From Sphingobacterium oryzagri (GTDB lineage Bacteria > Bacteroidota > Bacteroidia > Sphingobacteriales > Sphingobacteriaceae): a stretch of 64,000 nt of DNA. The DNA is taken from the NCBI RefSeq assembly GCF_028736175.1, contig NZ_CP117880.1:124001-188000 (forward strand), read 5' to 3'. The position numbers were made by a program, and so were the translations under genes. The notes under the pieces are model-generated. The model searched no databases. It saw only the letters and a program-made list of their open reading frames with translations, and was not told where the DNA came from. This document shows positions 62,373 to 64,000 of this stretch, piece by piece (the stretch's first letter is position 1; each line of letters begins with the position of its first letter).

Positions 62373-64000
62373 TGCGAAAAACGATGAAAAAAATAACCTC
62401 TATACTGCTGGGCACAGCAATGCTATTCACCGGCTGCAGCGATCTGCTGGATCGACCAGAGTTGAATCAGATTGAAGATTCGGAATCTTCGTATTGGCGA
62501 GATGAAAACGATTTACGTCTTTTTGCCAATGATTTTTATGCCAATTATTTCGTGGGCTATAATACCGGTTTTGGAACGGCCTATGCGCCTTTGGTGGGCT
62601 TTAATTTTTCAGACGATTTAACAGCGCAAGGCGCACAAACTAATTTGCTTGGTTCGGTGCCTACCGGTGCCGGTGGGAGTAGCGCGACTACGACGAGCAC
62701 ATTACGCCTCGAGCATCCCGGACCAAACTGGAATTTTTACTGGGTGCGCAAATCCAACATCATGATTGATCGTTTGGAAAATGTTGCCAAACCGAAATTA
62801 ACCGAAGTAGCTTTTAACCACTGGATGGCGGTAGGCCGATTTTTCAGGGGCTATGAATACAGCCGATTGGTAAGCAATTTCGGTGATGTGCCTTACTTTG
62901 ATCGCGAGGTTGTGGCAACCGACTTTGACCAGATGTACAAAGCACGCGACAATCGGGGCGAGGTGATGGATCGTGTGTATGCCGATTTTCAGTTTGTACT
63001 GGCCAATATGCGCGAAGATGACGGTGTGGGTTTTGTCAATCGGTACGCGGCAGCGGCGTTGATTTCTAACCTGATGCTTTTTGAAGGATCTTGGCAACAC
63101 TATCATGGACTGGATGCCGCACGTGCCAAAAAATACCTGGAGATGGCGCGTGACGCTGCGCAATATGTGATGGATAGCGGAAAATGGAGTTTTACGACTG
63201 ATTTTAAGAGCTTGTTTGCTTCTGATAACCTTGCCGGAAATCCAGAAGTTATATTTTACCGCACCTATGACGATGCTTTGGCTGTACGTCATTCGGTTGG
63301 CTCTTACAGCAACGGTACAGAAGGACAAGGACGATCAGCAAATTTAAACTTGCTGAAAGCTTTTATCTGCAACGACGGTCAGGTCTGGCAAAACTCTTCA
63401 GTAGCCGGCGCGTCTAGCTTCCGTTTGCAAAATCTCGCAAAAACACGAGATCCAAGGTTTGAAGCTACATTTATGGATACTATCAATACGCCGGCGACAG
63501 GAACCTTTGTTTATGCGCATAAATTTGCCGGTCGGGATGCCCTGGATTTTATCGGACGTACCTATCCCGCCAAATGGGCGAGTAACACGAATATCAACGA
63601 CGCGCCGATTGCGCGGTTGGCAGAAGTGGCATTAAACTGGATTGAAGCGAAACAGATTCTTGCCGAGTTTTTTGGCGAAACCGCCGTTTCGCAAGGTGAC
63701 TTGGATAAGTCTATCAATGCCATTCGTAACAGACCGTTGGATGCTGTGGCTGTGGAAAAAGGCGTGATCAAGACAGCACCCTTATCACTGGCGTCTATCC
63801 CAAATGACCCGGATCGCGATGCCGACGTTTCAGCGTTAATGTGGGAAATCCGCAGGGAAAGACGCATGGAGTTTGTGTTTGAATATGCACGTATTCAAGA
63901 TATCCGTCGTTGGAAAAAGCTAACCTACTTAAATTACAATAAAAACGAATACAAGCTCGGCTCCTGGGTGAATGGTCCGGTTGATTTTCGTGATAGAGCC
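62372..64000 (+). CDS. RagB/SusD family nutrient uptake lipoprotein 2 (runs off the window)
   Basis: 543 codons visible, open at the end of the window. Lipoprotein signal MLFTGC (Cys22), then SDLLDRPELNQIEDSE and the RagB/SusD-type helical repeats (FFRGYEYSRLVSNFGDVPYFDREV, near residue 175; RRERRMEFVFEYARIQDIRRWKKL near the visible end). It is the partner of SusC 2. Start ATG at 62372 shares its A with the SusC stop. A second ATG at 62384 is in frame. It belongs to the classical SusD type rather than the SusD-like_2 type of pair 1. Confidence 0.93.
   Translation, partial: MRKTMKKITSILLGTAMLFTGCSDLLDRPELNQIEDSESSYWRDENDLRLFANDFYANYFVGYNTGFGTAYAPLVGFNFSDDLTAQGAQTNLLGSVPTGAGGSSATTTSTLRLEHPGPNWNFYWVRKSNIMIDRLENVAKPKLTEVAFNHWMAVGRFFRGYEYSRLVSNFGDVPYFDREVVATDFDQMYKARDNRGEVMDRVYADFQFVLANMREDDGVGFVNRYAAAALISNLMLFEGSWQHYHGLDAARAKKYLEMARDAAQYVMDSGKWSFTTDFKSLFASDNLAGNPEVIFYRTYDDALAVRHSVGSYSNGTEGQGRSANLNLLKAFICNDGQVWQNSSVAGASSFRLQNLAKTRDPRFEATFMDTINTPATGTFVYAHKFAGRDALDFIGRTYPAKWASNTNINDAPIARLAEVALNWIEAKQILAEFFGETAVSQGDLDKSINAIRNRPLDAVAVEKGVIKTAPLSLASIPNDPDRDADVSALMWEIRRERRMEFVFEYARIQDIRRWKKLTYLNYNKNEYKLGSWVNGPVDFRDRA

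Overview
The window is a stretch of ordinary-looking chromosome from a Bacteroidota bacterium, most likely family Sphingobacteriaceae (Sphingobacterium or a close relative). The signs are two SusC/SusD pairs, DUF4270 and OMP_b-brl_3-type barrel proteins, a short-chain-type threonine dehydrogenase, relaxed lipoprotein signals, almost no Shine-Dalgarno sequences, and many TAnnTTTG minus-7 promoter elements. I see no rRNA, tRNA, CRISPR array, insertion sequence or prophage.

Layout. 0.2-7.2 kb: an AsmA-like membrane-anchored protein, a TrkH/TrkA potassium uptake pair and a YfhO-type membrane protein. 7.3-15.6 kb: rnhB, a secreted protein with an outer-membrane barrel protein, an M16 protease, fabD and an M28 peptidase. 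15.6-22.7 kb: trhO, then a surface-glycan region with two glycosyltransferases on the minus strand facing a plus-strand operon of a flippase, an asparagine-synthase-like enzyme without the usual Cys2, and a CapA-like protein. 22.7-30 kb: a DeoR regulator, a protein with eight KPRFKA repeats, yebC, an SDR threonine dehydrogenase, a lamin-tail secreted protein and asd. 29.8-35.1 kb: a DUF4270/Kelch lipoprotein pair divergent from an OmpR-type two-component system that carries pncA behind it. The divergent region holds two clusters of three (T/A)GTTA half-sites at exact 10-bp steps. 35.3-48.4 kb: mostly housekeeping genes (TetR, a NagZ-like GH3 enzyme, sdaA, an MBL hydrolase, lipB, hflX, recG, an EamA transporter, ridA) and a 44-residue membrane protein. 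48.5-64 kb: a co-directional run of nagA, a GHL10 lipoprotein, an N-acetylmuramoyl-L-alanine amidase, SusC/D pair 1, a NamZ-type exo-muramidase and SusC/D pair 2. The last SusD runs off the window.

How the parts work together. The last 15 kb reads best as a peptidoglycan-fragment (muropeptide) utilisation locus: an amidase and NamZ to cut, two SusCD complexes to import, and NagA to feed GlcNAc-6-P into central metabolism, with a secreted NagZ-like enzyme at 36 kb as a likely partner. The two-component system at 32 kb probably controls itself and the divergent lipoproteins. At least seven genes have a TAnnTTTG element only 4-8 nt before the ATG, which predicts leaderless or nearly leaderless mRNAs.
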